This document shows positions 23,025-35,324 of a DNA stretch of 64,000 nucleotides, piece after piece; positions within the stretch are counted from its first letter, which is position 1, and each line of letters opens with the position of its first letter. The notes under the pieces are model-generated. The model made no database searches. It worked only from the letters and a program-made list of their open reading frames with translations, and was not told the origin of the DNA. The stretch spans positions 25,406,302 to 25,470,301 of the forward strand of contig NC_055986.1 of assembly GCF_018446385.1 (NCBI RefSeq). Direction: 5' to 3'. The DNA comes from Zingiber officinale. Taxonomy: Eukaryota > Streptophyta > Magnoliopsida > Zingiberales > Zingiberaceae. Position numbers and translations under genes: made by a program.

Positions 23025-23180
23025 GCCCCCAGGGCATAGCGCAGACGATAGGCGCATGGTATCTCTGGCGTAATGGCCAGGGGTCGATTCTCAGGAATTG
23101 ACGACCTGGGGTTTACCCCGCCATGCGCCTATGGCGTGGGGCCGGCACTAGGGGGGCCGCTAAGGTAGCGGATCTACCTT
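23025..23180 (+). mobile_element. tRNA-derived SINE, complete, with 17-bp TSD
   Basis: A 156-bp insert bounded by perfect direct repeats TTAAAATACGGTAGCTC at 23008-23024 and 23181-23197. Box A TAGCGCAGACG (23037-23047) fits the pol III consensus TRGYNNARNNG exactly; the B-box-like GGGTCGATTC is at 23091-23100. The 3' half is a GC-rich tail region ending in a short T run. The perfect TSD indicates a young insertion or slow decay. It lies between the GIR1-like and PPR genes. Confidence 0.88.
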
Positions 23181-23605
23181 TTAAAATACGGTAGCTCATC
23201 ACAAGCGCTTCCTGATTTATTTTAATGGTCAATAAAAAACTTTTATAGGATCGAACCGATTGTACACAAGTTCAGCGTTACCTGACCTGGTTATTTTTTT
23301 AAAAAAAAATACAGTGACAAAATGTCATACGTCGACTCTGACACCCCACATGACCAATCCAACAGTCATTTGTAGAAAGATAAATAACAAATAATTTATC
23401 TTTTACCTTTTGAATAGTGACCTTTGCATGAGGAAGGGCAAAAACCTGACATGTATTTCACTGTCAGGAATTAACCTCTAAACTTCTTAGTAACAATGCC
23501 CCATGCAATGACAATCTTCTTGTCCTGTGGGAGCATACTTAAAATACATATGATAATACACTTAGTAGTATACATTTTGACTAGCCGCTTATAGTGTGAA
23601 ATGCC

Positions 23606-23780
23606 TTAGGGGTTAGCTGAGTTGGTCACCACACAATAAAATTGTCAAATCAAACAACGATCGATTCTCGACTAAGCCGGGAGAAATATCCTCTTATGTG
23701 GTGACCTTCTCAATTTCTTTATTTATCTCTCTACAAATAACTTTTAGACCAACCGTATAAAACGCCAAAAAAGAAAATTT
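23606..23780 (+). mobile_element. Second, unrelated tRNA-derived SINE-like sequence
   Basis: Box A TAGCTGAGTTG (23614-23624) fits TRGYNNARNNG. Box-B-like GATCGATTCTC (23659-23669) is 35 nt away. GGTCACCACAC and TGTGGTGACC form an inverted pair around the B box (23623-23705). No target-site duplication was found by eye, so the ends are approximate. Confidence 0.5.
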
Positions 23781-23789
23781 CTCTTATTT

Positions 23790-25029
23790 TGGATGAATAA
23801 GAGCACCTTTATATTAAAAGCAAAATATACTTATATCTACTTATAGAATTCTTCAAGTTAAATACGAATACCTAAATTATCATAAATAAATTCAGTGAAT
23901 TTTGATTAAGAATCACAAAAGAACAAAAAGGTCATTGGAAGTTCAGAGAGGTCCATTCATTGGATATTTCAGCTTGATAAATAAAAACTTCAGAACGTGT
24001 AATTGGCACTAATCTCATCATATATAGAGTAGTTTCGAAGATTCAATATTCCAAGCGATGGTAAAATCTACAAGAACATAAAGATTTGCTACAAGTTTAG
24101 GGTTGTTAGGCTAGCCGAGACATACGAGATGCTGCTGCCTGAGAAATAACTTGGTGAAAGATCAAGGTGAAGGTTGAAATAAAGACCAGCAAGCTGCTCA
24201 CCATTTGCGAATCAATATTCCTCTCTTTTGCAGTGATCAGATGTAATAAAAAGTTCCATTTGCAGCACAGAATGATATAGACTTGGGAAATAGTAAACAT
24301 TGGCGTAAATTATCAATGAAAGATCGGCGAGTAAGAACATCCTAACAAAAATACAATAAAGTAGAGGCTATCAAATCTTCATCATTTGTAAGCACGTTCT
24401 TCTTTAGTTAACGTCTGCTTAGCTTGAAAAGCACCATTTTGAAAGAGGCACGACGAGAGGCTCATCACTTCAAGGATATGGCACAAGTAACACTTCTTAG
24501 ATAATCCAGAGGGCTCGACATTGTTTCAAGCATCCTACAACAGTATGAAACACTGATATTTCCTTGACAATGGGAATCAATCCAGTATGACAATGTTATC
24601 TTATTCGATTTCCTTTGTGTATGCAATCTTACCTGACACTGGGAACACTTGAATAGCATCATCGAAGAGGCAACAGCCCCTTTCAAAATCCTTTGTCGCC
24701 CAAAAGTTGAGAAGGTAACCATTACCAACTTCTGATGCATAATGATATCCCCTCCTGACCCAGCAATATGACAACATAGTTAGGATTCCAGTAGAAATAT
24801 AAGAAGTCTATTCAAAGCCATGTCACTGTTCTTTTAAGCTTCATACAGTGAATTCTTCATACAAATAGATAGAGCAGAAGACTTGTTGCCCAATGAAGAG
24901 AGTTCAGAAACATTCTGGTCCTGTATATGATGGAATTTCCAAAAACCAAGCTATGCAACAATCATGGAAATGTGAGTCCTTCTCTCTCCGGCAACAACAA
25001 TCAAAAGGCAGGAATGCTATTCTGGATAA
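23790..25029. other. 3' flank of PPR gene, no gene seen
   Basis: 1.2 kb of moderately AT-rich DNA. Short minus-strand open stretches near 24106-24300 and 24465-24740 lack any family resemblance and are likely 3' UTR or chance. Confidence 0.5.
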
Positions 25030-26724
25030 CTAGATCCAAGTACAACCGGGCACTTTTCTGATCCCCTTCTCTCTCATCATAGCCCTTACCTTTGATACAT
25101 CGGCCCACCTATCTGCTACAGCATAGATGTTTGAGAGCACCACATAATTACCAGCATTTGTTGGCTCTAACTCAAAGAGTCTTTTAGAAATAACTTCCCC
25201 TAATTCTATATCACCAAGCGTTTTACAAGCCCCAAGTAATGCTCCCCAAGCTCCGGCATGAGGCTCCACATCCATTGACTTGATTAGCTCATAAGCTTCT
25301 TTTAACCTGCCTGCCCGCCCAAGAAGATCCACCATGCATGCGTAATGATCAGATGAAGGAGCAATCAGATATTTATGTTTCATTAGCTCGAAATACTTTT
25401 TTCCTTCTTCGACAAGACCAGCATAACTACATGCTGTGAGAACCACTGTGAATGTAACATTGTCAGGCAAAAGCCCTTCCTTTAGCATTTGGGAGAATAA
25501 CTCCAATGCTTTGTGTCCGGCACCATGAATAGAATACCCCTGCATCAAAGAAGAATAGGATACCAAGTCCTTACTCCGCATTGATTCAAATAACTTGGCA
25601 GCTCTTTCCATGTTTCCACACTTCACGTTCATGTTTATCAGAGCAGCCAACACATGGGCCTTTGTGATGTCGATTCCATTCTTAATGACGTACGAGTCCA
25701 CCCATTTGGCCAAGGTGAGACTGCCTAATTGGGAGCATGCTGACATCAAACCAACCACAATGTGGTCATCAGGCTTGATATTCCCATTGTACATCTCAAG
25801 AAATATCTTCATAGCATCACCTGGCCGGCCATTCTGAGCATACCCGGAGATCATGGCTGACCATGAAAACAAATCCTTATCTGGTGACTGCTCAAACAAG
25901 ACTTTAGCTGATGCCAAGTCCCCCGCTTTAGCATATCCATCAATCATTGAAGTATATGAGACAGCATTCTTATGAGGCATTTCATCGAAAAGTGCCCGGG
26001 CACTTACCAAATCCCCAGACTTGACATATCCATCGATCATGGAGTTCCAGGTTACCACATTTCTCCTAGGCATTTCATAGAACAGAGACATTGCGGATGC
26101 TACATCGCCAGAACTCAAGTAACCAGCAATCATTACTGTCCAAGATACCTCATTCCGGTGCAGTAGAGAATCAAATAGCTTCCTCGCTGCACCAAGCTCG
26201 CGGCACTTGCCATAGAAATCGATGAGGGCCGTCCCGACGAAGACATCAGCTTCGAGGCCATATCGGAGTATGGTGGCGTGGACAGAGGAGCCGACGGCGG
26301 TTGCCTCCGAACGAGAGCAGGATGATAGGAGGGAAGGGAAAGTGAATGCGTCGGGAGGCATGGGAGAGCGTCGGCGGAGGATGTTGAATAGGGCGACGAT
26401 GGTGGAGAGGGGGGAGTACTGAGCGTGGGCGCTGAGGAGGGCGTTCCAGGTGATGAGGTTGGGGGCAGTGAGGCGCTCGAAGGCGGAGGAAGCGTAGGCC
26501 GGGGCGGCGAAGGCGGCGCAGAGGGAAAGGAAGCGGGTGGCGAGGACAGGGTGCTGCTCGAGGCCCTTGCGGATGATGCGGGAGTGGATTTGCTGGAGGC
26601 CGCGGAGGGAGCAGCAGGAGTTGAGGAGGCCCGCGACGGAGAGCGGGGAAGGCGGCGAAGAGGAGCAAGATCGTGAGACGGCGGGGGTGGAGAACGAGGA
26701 AGCAGCGTATCTGGGCGCGGTCAT
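25030..26724 (-). CDS. PLS-class pentatricopeptide repeat protein, E subgroup
   Basis: Intronless, 564 aa. The N-terminus (MTAPRYAASSFSTPAVSRS) is Ser/Ala/Arg-rich like an organelle targeting peptide. The body consists of PPR units with clear motifs: LLNSCCSLRGLQQIHSRIIR, NLITWNALLSAHAQ, VSWTVMIAGYLSSGDVASA, VVTWNSMIDGYVKSGDLVSA, VSYTSMIDGYAKAGDLASA, LFSWSAMISGYAQNGRPGDA, LVSYSSLMQGYSIHGAGHKA, VTFTVVLTACSYAGLVEEG. It ends with the E-type tail (EPHAGAWGALLGACK...; GKVRAMMREKGIRKVPGCTWI-like) and no DYW deaminase. Such proteins bind organelle RNA in a sequence-specific way, often as editing factors that work with a separate DYW protein. The RNA target cannot be read with confidence by eye. The frame is whole. 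Confidence 0.93.
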   Translation of the reverse strand: MTAPRYAASSFSTPAVSRSCSSSPPSPLSVAGLLNSCCSLRGLQQIHSRIIRKGLEQHPVLATRFLSLCAAFAAPAYASSAFERLTAPNLITWNALLSAHAQYSPLSTIVALFNILRRRSPMPPDAFTFPSLLSSCSRSEATAVGSSVHATILRYGLEADVFVGTALIDFYGKCRELGAARKLFDSLLHRNEVSWTVMIAGYLSSGDVASAMSLFYEMPRRNVVTWNSMIDGYVKSGDLVSARALFDEMPHKNAVSYTSMIDGYAKAGDLASAKVLFEQSPDKDLFSWSAMISGYAQNGRPGDAMKIFLEMYNGNIKPDDHIVVGLMSACSQLGSLTLAKWVDSYVIKNGIDITKAHVLAALINMNVKCGNMERAAKLFESMRSKDLVSYSSLMQGYSIHGAGHKALELFSQMLKEGLLPDNVTFTVVLTACSYAGLVEEGKKYFELMKHKYLIAPSSDHYACMVDLLGRAGRLKEAYELIKSMDVEPHAGAWGALLGACKTLGDIELGEVISKRLFELEPTNAGNYVVLSNIYAVADRWADVSKVRAMMREKGIRKVPGCTWI

Positions 26725-28654
26725 AGGTCGAAAGGAAGGAGGGACATGGGCGGGACTCGATTTGAGCTCAACCCGTTCGATTCATTTTGGTTTGGTTGTT
26801 TCACAACTGAAATCAATTTTTAGATTGGGCCTAATACATACACCAAAAGGCCCAATAGACCAATTAGAGACAAATTACCCAATAGACAAATTAGAGAGAA
26901 AACCATCTATTTTCAAATTTAGTCCGACAAACCCTAAACACATGGAATAATCAAAAAAATTATTACCCTGGTAAAACATTTGGGAGAATAAATAAGTGAA
27001 TTAGAGTTCAAATTCAAACCGAAATAAATATTATGGAGGTCAATCTCTAAGCATGTATAAACCATAGGCAAATTAAGGGGGGACTATCTTCGTGATTAAT
27101 TGGGAATCGGGCAAAGTGGACACTTGAATTATAATAAAATAACTATTGTCAAATTTATTTTCAAACTAAATTCATTCCATATCAATAGGATTATTTTTAA
27201 TATATATATACATTTTAAAAAAATATACATTTTAGTTTAGTTTTAGGTTTCCTTATTAAAACAACAAATTAAACCGCATCCATTGTTTTCTAAAACTAAT
27301 CAAATGGTCCGTCCAAGATCCTTATCTCAAACTATTCGAACGGACAATGTTGTTGACCACAAATTTGGCGAGTAAAGCATGCCCAACGTGTGGGGTTGAT
27401 CAAATGGATTAGATGAGTCAATTTTAATAAATTTGATAAGTTTATTGGGTCAGTGTAGTCAAAGTCTCAGTAGGCGAAGCAAATTGGACGGTTGGACAAT
27501 TCAACCATATTAGGCATCAGGAACCAAACGCCGCATGGAAGATTTGGCACCGTCATGTTTGAAAATCGAGCCCCAGCATCGGCGCCGTGCCACAATCCGA
27601 GGCTGACAGTGAGATGGCACTCCATGAAACATGATAAATCTTTCGACAACTTGTCGCCATCACTGCCCACGCCATCTATTAAAGTCTAACCCAACTCAAA
27701 CACCTACACCGCTGCCTATATCTTTCAACCCAACGACGAGCATTTTCCACACTCCACTTGTCTGATAGAAGGTTCAAGCCGCCGACCTGCTCGGGCCCGG
27801 GCCGCAATGGGCTACCGAAAGCTCCATAACAACTAGAAGAAAACTGACAGAGGAGTTTGGATTGCTTCCTTATCTTGTAGGCCTACGATCAGCTTGAACT
27901 AATCGAGTGCCTTGTCCCGGGCCCCGTTCCTTTGTGTGCGCATGCATCACTCGGCGAGCTGCACCGTTGCGAGCTCCGGGACCCAACTTTTTGCCCCGCT
28001 ACGTCCAAATATTGGCAGTGAGTAGTTGCCATCAGGCAGAGGCAGGAGTGGGATATGGATTATGGAATATAATGATATGAGATCCAGCCGAAACACGAAC
28101 AATATCGATCGCTCCAGCTAAAGACTAAAGTGACGATCTACGTAAGTCTCACATGTCTTGCTTAACTATCGACTGATCCAAGCATGCCCCATGAGGGTAC
28201 AAACCCAATCATTGGCCTCTTCTACTCTCATGAAAAAAAAAGCTGACAGGCAATTCACCCTGCTGCCATCTTTGCTTTCCCCAGTGCTCTCTGCTTCTGC
28301 TACGTGCCAAGATCTTCCACTGTTTTTCATCGTCAATCATTGTTCGGATGCATGCTCTTCTTCAACTCGTGGCCTGGAAATTGTACGATGGTAACATGGT
28401 TGGGGTCGAATATTGCATGCAGTGAGATGTAAGGGGAAACCAAGAACTCTAGCTGCCGTGAGTTTTGTAGGACTTTACGTATCGATCACAGATATTTAAG
28501 TTTGGTATAACATCAACTCACACTGAAGTGATAGAATTCCAATTCTACCTCACTTGTCAATCTGATGTTTTTTAGATTAATTTAACATATCATATATTAA
28601 AAAATCCTAAATCCTTAAAATTAAGTACCCTTGCGGAACATAGCCTAACTTGGC
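26725..28654. other. Intergenic, no gene seen
   Basis: 1.9 kb upstream of the PPR gene. Includes a T/A-rich stretch (27180-27260) and mixed sequence to 28650. Short ORFs on both strands at 27467-27689 overlap one another and show no family resemblance. No RNA gene seen. Confidence 0.5.
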
Positions 28655-29960
28655 TACTACTAATTGTGTGGTATTCACATGACCATCGTATTTGAGTATG
28701 AACAACAAAGACATCCGATCCTATCTGAAAGTGATAGAGATGGTGCATTGGATATGTGACTTTACTATTGACTGGGAGCAGACTTTGAACTGGAGAGAAA
28801 AAAGACTCCTTCCTTTCTGCACACACCAGACAGAGCAAAGGGAACGTTAAAGCGAGAATCAGGGAGGGGGTCCCTGACGCAGATACTTCGACGCTTAAAT
28901 CAGTGTATCTGAGCAAAACATGCAGAAGAAGAAAAATAGTTGCATGATGTCAAGTTTGTAAAAATGTGAGCACGGAGATAACCTCTTTTTATATCATCTC
29001 TTATATGCTCCGCAATAATGAGGCGATAAGGAATATTTAATATCAGAATATGTCTGGTGATAGAAGATGTACAACTCGAAAGATGGGCAGTCATCCCTCA
29101 AGGAATTTTCCATTACTGGTATATGAATAACTTCTTATAACTTTTGTCATCAATGAGGCGGTTGAGAGAATATATCGTCAGAATGTCGGGTGATGGAAGA
29201 TGTATAACTACCCTTCGAGAAAGGTTCTATTGCACGTATATGTTATAGCAACAAAATATTCTCTGACAAGTAACTGTTATTTTCTGACGAGTTGTTGCAA
29301 TTCCCTGATAATGTTATCCCTTGGAGGTATCTCAGTCGGATCTTTAGCCGACCACTTGTATTTGAGAAGGGGGGGGGGGGGGGCCCGGAAAATTCGATTG
29401 GCACTTGGACCGATCAGCTGTTATATTACTTCCCTAAAATTAACCCTTAAGTATGACCAACTGTTCGACTACCAGGTTTACACTAAGAATTGCTTCATAC
29501 ATTTGTCTTATATATATGTGGGGGCTGAGCTTCGTAAACCCGACCAAATTGTGAGCCATAGTCTTGAAAGTCCGATCAGCTCTCGGGCTGACCAACCATA
29601 TGTTGAAAGTTTCCTTAGTGTTGCAAGATAGGAAACTATGCCTGTAAACCCGATTAGCTCTTAGGCCGACCGAACGAATACTGAGAGTTGTATCATAGAA
29701 GCTGGGAGTTAGGCCCCATATGCCCAACCATTGCGGGAGCTGACCAGATTTATTCTGTGTATCTTGATACTGAGGTGTGGAGCGGTGAGACCCTTAAGTC
29801 CGACCAACTCTGAAGCTAACTGACTCCGTACTGAAGGCCTTAGCGTTGAGGAGTGAGGAACTGTGTCTTGGTAAGAGCGACTTGGTCGTCTGCACCTCAC
29901 TCTAACCTTGACCGCCACCTCATATTGACTTTGACTTCTACCTCACTACTGGGTCCACTC
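28655..29960 (+). repeat. Left copy of a ~1.3-kb dispersed repeat (LTR-like)
   Basis: Matches 42765-44020 in the same orientation, over TTAACTGGGAG/GACTTTG at the start, GAGCAAAGGGAACGTTAAAGC, CTTCGACGCT, TGCAAGTTTAC-type middle parts, and TGAGGAGTGGAG / TAAGTCCGACC units near the end. Divergence is substantial, so it is old. It contains a run of 15 G at 29369-29383. No ORF. The two copies could be LTRs of one element around the nest, but I could not find a PBS or PPT. 29960-30502 is unassigned. Confidence 0.6.
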
Positions 29961-30780
29961 ATAATATATCGTATCAACATCCCCATTAATTAATGAGTTC
30001 CTCCATGTTGGACAATATAAGGGTTCAACTCAATTCATAAAATATCAAATCTACCAGCCTAAAGGTATCCTTCAACCTCAACTATGGTTCACCATATATC
30101 GTCTATAACATTCTTCGTCGAAACGGATGTCAAACGACTGAAATGGGCATTCCGGCATAGGAACCCTCATGTCGTTCCAAAGTTCCGATAAATTACATGA
30201 GTTGCTTTGGGGTGACATTCTCGAACGTTATAACGACAAAAGAATGGAACGGAATAATTGGAATAGTGTATTGTTAGGGTTAATCGGAGATAATTACTCT
30301 TAATTAAATTCATTATCTGACTCTTGGATAGCCACTCATTGCCTCTTCTCTCGCACCAGCTCACGGAGGTAACCAGTGGAGGTTATTCTCTGACTGCTCA
30401 CGATGGGAAAGAACGAGGAGTGTCAGTCAGCGGTGAAGCTTGTGGTGCATCAGGAAGGAGGAAAACAAACTGCAACAGAGCGGAAACTATTTATGGTGCC
30501 AGTGTAGGGATCTTATACGAAAACCAACACATAACGTAGTGGAAAAAGGATCCTTCCAGAGATCCTTGTGAATATGATATACTCGTTTTTGCTACTCTAT
30601 CAGATAGAATAGTTACTTTCATTTCGTGATTGGTATTCCCGACAACAACTTTGATTTGGATGCAGATCTCAGTGCGATCAGAACATCGACACCTCTACAG
30701 TATACACACGAACACGTTTCCCGTTCGTCACACGAACTTATATTCAGAGAAGAACCACCTTCATAGTGCTAACCACTTTA

Positions 30781-31514
<734 letters not shown>

Positions 31515-32400
31515 TTAGGAGGTTTGGCCAAGAAGAAGAAGAAGAAGAGGAGGAAGAAAATGATGAATGTCATCCAAAATGCAATGCCAAAAAACCTTTT
31601 ATATTTATCCAATGAATGCCAAGAATTTTTGCCCTTTAGTCTTCCTCTTATTAATGCTCCGTTAAACTTTTTAATGGACATTAATTCTAATGAATCTAAT
31701 GCTCTTTAGTGGTAGAGTCTAATCCAATAAATCTAATTCGGATTAGACTAAATCTAATAATCCAATGGTTGTATTCATATGAGTCTAACTCAAGGAGTCT
31801 AATTCGGATTAGACTTAACCCTATAATCTTAGGGTTAATCATATTTTAGTTAAACTAAAATATACTAATATCTAAATCAACATGTTCTTTGTGTGCTCTT
31901 ATAACGTTGGCAATGTATCTAAAACTACTTTAGATACATAAGTAATACGTGTCATCTAACAATGCATCATTGCTACCCAAGTGACGAGAATGTCGAGATC
32001 CGACCTAATCTTTCTGTGTCTATTATCTTGTATGACTTAATCATTCTATCCTCGATATTTAGATTGATTAATAAGGCATAGACCATATCATCCTCTTATC
32101 AATCTTTGTGTTTCTTGATTTCAAAGTAGAGTCCACTTAACCAAATGAGCTTAATATTTGATATTGACTTATTTGAGTATGGTAATGAATTTTAGTAGTA
32201 GTACTTAATCAAGGGGCCCATAGATATCATTTTCAATCATATGGAAGGGATATATCTCATCTACATTACTCACATCCCTCCACTTAACTTATTGCATACT
32301 CAGTGATCGACTTTATAGTCCACCTTATTACAGATGAAGTTTGCTGATACTAAAGTACAATACTCCTTATATAAGGAACTGTAGTGACTTCAGATATTAG

Positions 32401-33019
32401 TGTTAGGATGTATACTAAAAGTCTAGCTTTTGGTATAAACATTTATCTAGAAATAAGAATTACATTGGTCAAATGTCTACATTTATGATAAATGTAGTTA
32501 TTCAATTAATTTATATTGTAGATAACATGGTGTGTGGTGTCACACACAGATGATCATGTTATCAGTACCTTATAAATTATAAACAGTAGCTCACGACCAA
32601 AATGAAAAGGAACAAACCATTGGAAGGTCGTAGTGTAATTAGGTATTAGTTTATCTTAACTATATAATTACACTTGTACACTTAGAGTATATTGAGTAGG
32701 ACCATTAGAGCTCGTTTCTTTTATACTGACTTTATAAAGGAACAAAGACCTCGGTTATTATGGAAGTGTGTGCTCTTAATCCTAATATAATAAAAAGCAC
32801 ATATATTTGATATTTATTTCTTTAATTTATCAATGGGTGAGATTTAGTTCGATAAATCAATAAGCCCGATAAGTTGGGAAATGATATCACTTATAGTGTG
32901 TGTTGTTGATTATAGAAGAAAACTGTGTCCTAGTAATCTAGGTTGAGAATGTCCCCATGAGGAGCTCATAAGGATTGTCATGTTAAACCCTGCAGGTAGA
33001 CTTAGTCCGACATGTCGAT
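32401..33019 (+). mobile_element. Partial LTR of the GGATGTATACTAAAAG family (copy B)
   Basis: Starts TGTTAGGATG and matches the first ~620 bp of the LTR at 38400-40988 nearly base for base, then stops at the join to the gag-only array. Upstream ATTAG (32396-32400) and ATGAG after 40988 (40989-40993) look like a slightly decayed 5-bp target duplication, so 32401-40988 entered as one unit. Confidence 0.75.
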
Positions 33020-33109
33020 AACTTAATTGCAATATAAGTTAGTTTATGTTTTATGTCTATTTTTTTTCCCTAGCTTAACTTGGGTTGATCACACCAAAAA
33101 GGGGGAAAT

Positions 33110-33819
33110 TGTTGGAACCCCAAGGTTGTTTTGGTGTGATCAACAAGTTAAGTTAGGTCCAGTGTGTATTTAACCTCGTGTCTAAGTGTGCAGGAGCTTA
33201 AGAACACAGGTACTCGAGCGGAAGACGCAGCTAGCGAGAAGGACGGCACGCTGTGCGTCCGAGGGACGAGGTGATGCGGAAGAGTATACCAGCGGACGAG
33301 AAGGAAGTGCGCGCGGTGGTTCTGAGGTACGAAAGCCGGAGCAGAAGATTGCTCGGGGAGCAAGAGACGCAGCTAGCGCGAAGGTCGGCACGGGGTGCGA
33401 CCGAGGGACGAAGTCTGCGGATGAGTACGCTGGTGGACGAGAAGGGAAACGCGGCAATTTCGAGGGAAGCACGCTCGAGAAGACCGGAAGATGGGTTCGG
33501 GTGAGCACTATTCCGGATGTCAGAGATCACCCAAGCAAGCGGAGCCGGAGCAGAAAGACTCGGACCAGAGGCGAGCTGAACCGGAGAAGAGAGCACGGAC
33601 CAAAAGTCAATTGGGTTGACTTTTGGCTCCGGGGCGCCCGGAGCTGTCCGGGGCGCCCGGAACCCTTCCGGGAGCCCGGAAGTGACTTTTTCACAGGATC
33701 GAGCTTTAACTCGATCCAACCGTTGGGGGATAAGTTTTATCCCCCCAGGGCGCCCGGAACCCTTCCAGGCGCCCCGACCAAGGCTATAAATATAGCCTTG
33801 GTCCAGAAGCTTTTCAACA
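33110..33819 (+). mobile_element. LTR1 of the tandem array
   Basis: TGTTGGAACC start after a purine tract, and a PBS-like site from 33821. Carries four GGCGCCC boxes (near 33633, 33652, 33749, 33768) and four perfect hairpins around the TATA box. Confidence 0.75.
33600..33801 (+). promoter_or_regulatory. Serial hairpins and TATA box in LTR1
   Basis: Four perfect inverted repeats in 202 bp: CCAAAAGTCAA/TTGACTTTTGG (33600-33626), GGATCGAG/CTCGATCC (33696-33717), GGGGGATAA/TTATCCCCC (33725-33745), CCAAGGCTATA/TATAGCCTTGG (33778-33801). The last encloses the TATA box CTATAAATAT. The arms recur in LTR2 and LTR3 with small differences. Palindrome-rich LTR promoters are known in Sireviruses. Confidence 0.7.
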
Positions 33820-33874
33820 AGTAGTATCAGAGCCGAGTACGCCTCAGAAGGACTAACCGCCGTCTGAAGCAACA

Positions 33875-34372
33875 ATGGCCGGAGCTAGCGACTACCCACC
33901 AGCATTCGAGGGGGAGCTTTCTTCATGGAAGCAACAAATGAAGGTATTCCTTAACTCTGATATTGGTATTTCTCTAATAATGAAAACAGGTTATGAAGCA
34001 CCGAAAGACACGAACGGAGAGAAAATCGGCATACACCTATGGAACGAGAAGCAACGTGAAGAGTCCATGGCAAATGCTCGGGCAGAGTTTCACATTCTAA
34101 GCGCAATACCAACTAAAGATTTCGACAGGGTCGGAGAGTACAAAAGCGCGAAAGAACTTTGGGAAAAGTTCTTAATGATCTATGAAGAACCGGTTGAAGT
34201 CGTCTTCTCAATAGACATCGAGCCGTCATCAGAAGAATCCGAGACGGAAGAAATTACCAAGACAACCCCAACAGCCGAAGTACATCCCGAGATCGATGAA
34301 GGAGGAGAATCTTCGGAAGAAATTAATTCAACAGGGGGAGAACCAACGGCCGACAAGGTAAGTAAGGTATGA
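33875..34372 (+). CDS. Gag-like ORF of array unit 1
   Basis: 165-residue ORF starting MAGASDYPPAFEGELSSWKQ. It has the copia Gag N-terminal pattern (W-K-x-x-M, MKTGYEAP, W, AKELWEKFL) of the DUF4219/UBN2 kind, then an acidic Ser/Glu-rich tail (SSEESETEE, ESSEEINS). 55 bp separate LTR1 from the start, with the PBS between. Further plus-strand open sequence at 34679-34939 is AT-rich. Element protein, not host. Confidence 0.7.
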   Translation: MAGASDYPPAFEGELSSWKQQMKVFLNSDIGISLIMKTGYEAPKDTNGEKIGIHLWNEKQREESMANARAEFHILSAIPTKDFDRVGEYKSAKELWEKFLMIYEEPVEVVFSIDIEPSSEESETEEITKTTPTAEVHPEIDEGGESSEEINSTGGEPTADKVSKV

Positions 34373-35324
34373 CCTCTACCCTCTGAACAACTAGTTCAAT
34401 TAATCAAATTACCTGAAAATTTTTGCGAACCAAAATTTGAATTATCGAAAGAACTTTTCGGATTAGAAAATCTTCGGTCGAATAATTGTTGCAAATTACA
34501 AAATATTTTTTCGAAAGAATTATGCAACTTAGAAATATTATCGAAAACTTTTTCCGGATCTAAAAATTTCGAATTACAAATTACTTTACTGAAAAAATTT
34601 TATGAATTAGAAATTGATTCATCAAACAAAATTTTCAGATTAAGAAATCTATTATTAATAGATTCCTGCAAACTCTTATTGTTAAAAAATTCTTGCAAAT
34701 TACAAAATATTCCTTCAAACGGATTTTGCATATTGCCGAAAGAATTTTTTATATTGTCGAAAAATTTTATCAAGTTAAAATCTATGTCATCTGAATATTT
34801 CTGTGAAATTGAAATTCAAAAAATAATAGAAATTAACATGATACAAATTTCTGCATGTATAATCTTTGTGGCGTTAAATCTAAAAAAGATTGATTTAAGA
34901 AATTATGATAAGTTAAAATGGAAATTTAAAACTTTATGATAAATAGAATTAAGAACTAAATAAATAAATAATTTTTTTTTAATGTTTAAATTTTCTTGCA
35001 TAAAAGTCTTTTGGGCTTAGAAAGTTTTTTTTTTTTAACTTAGAAATTTTTCAAAAAGCTATTGTTGACTTAGAAATATTTAACAGATAACTTTTCAAAA
35101 TTTTCTATGTCTTTAAACCCTTGGAATTTTAAACCCCATTTTTATTGTGATCAAAGGGGGAGAAGAAGAAGTATAAGTCTAGGGAGAGGTAGAGAAAATT
35201 TCTGTTGGAATTTAATTTTTTTTCTATCTTATTGCACTTAATTGCAATATAAGTTAGTTTATGTTTTATGTCTATTTTTTTCCCCTACCTTAACTTGTGT
35301 TTATCACACCAAAAAGGGAGAAAT

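Noticed and set aside
26222-26950. ORFs of 83-140 residues on both strands at the 5' end of the PPR gene
   Set aside because: Other-frame shadows of the GC-rich PPR N-terminal coding region.
33186-33875. ORFs above 200 residues on both strands across LTR1
   Set aside because: Open frames caused by GC-rich LTR sequence; no family resemblance and not kept in LTR2 or LTR3.
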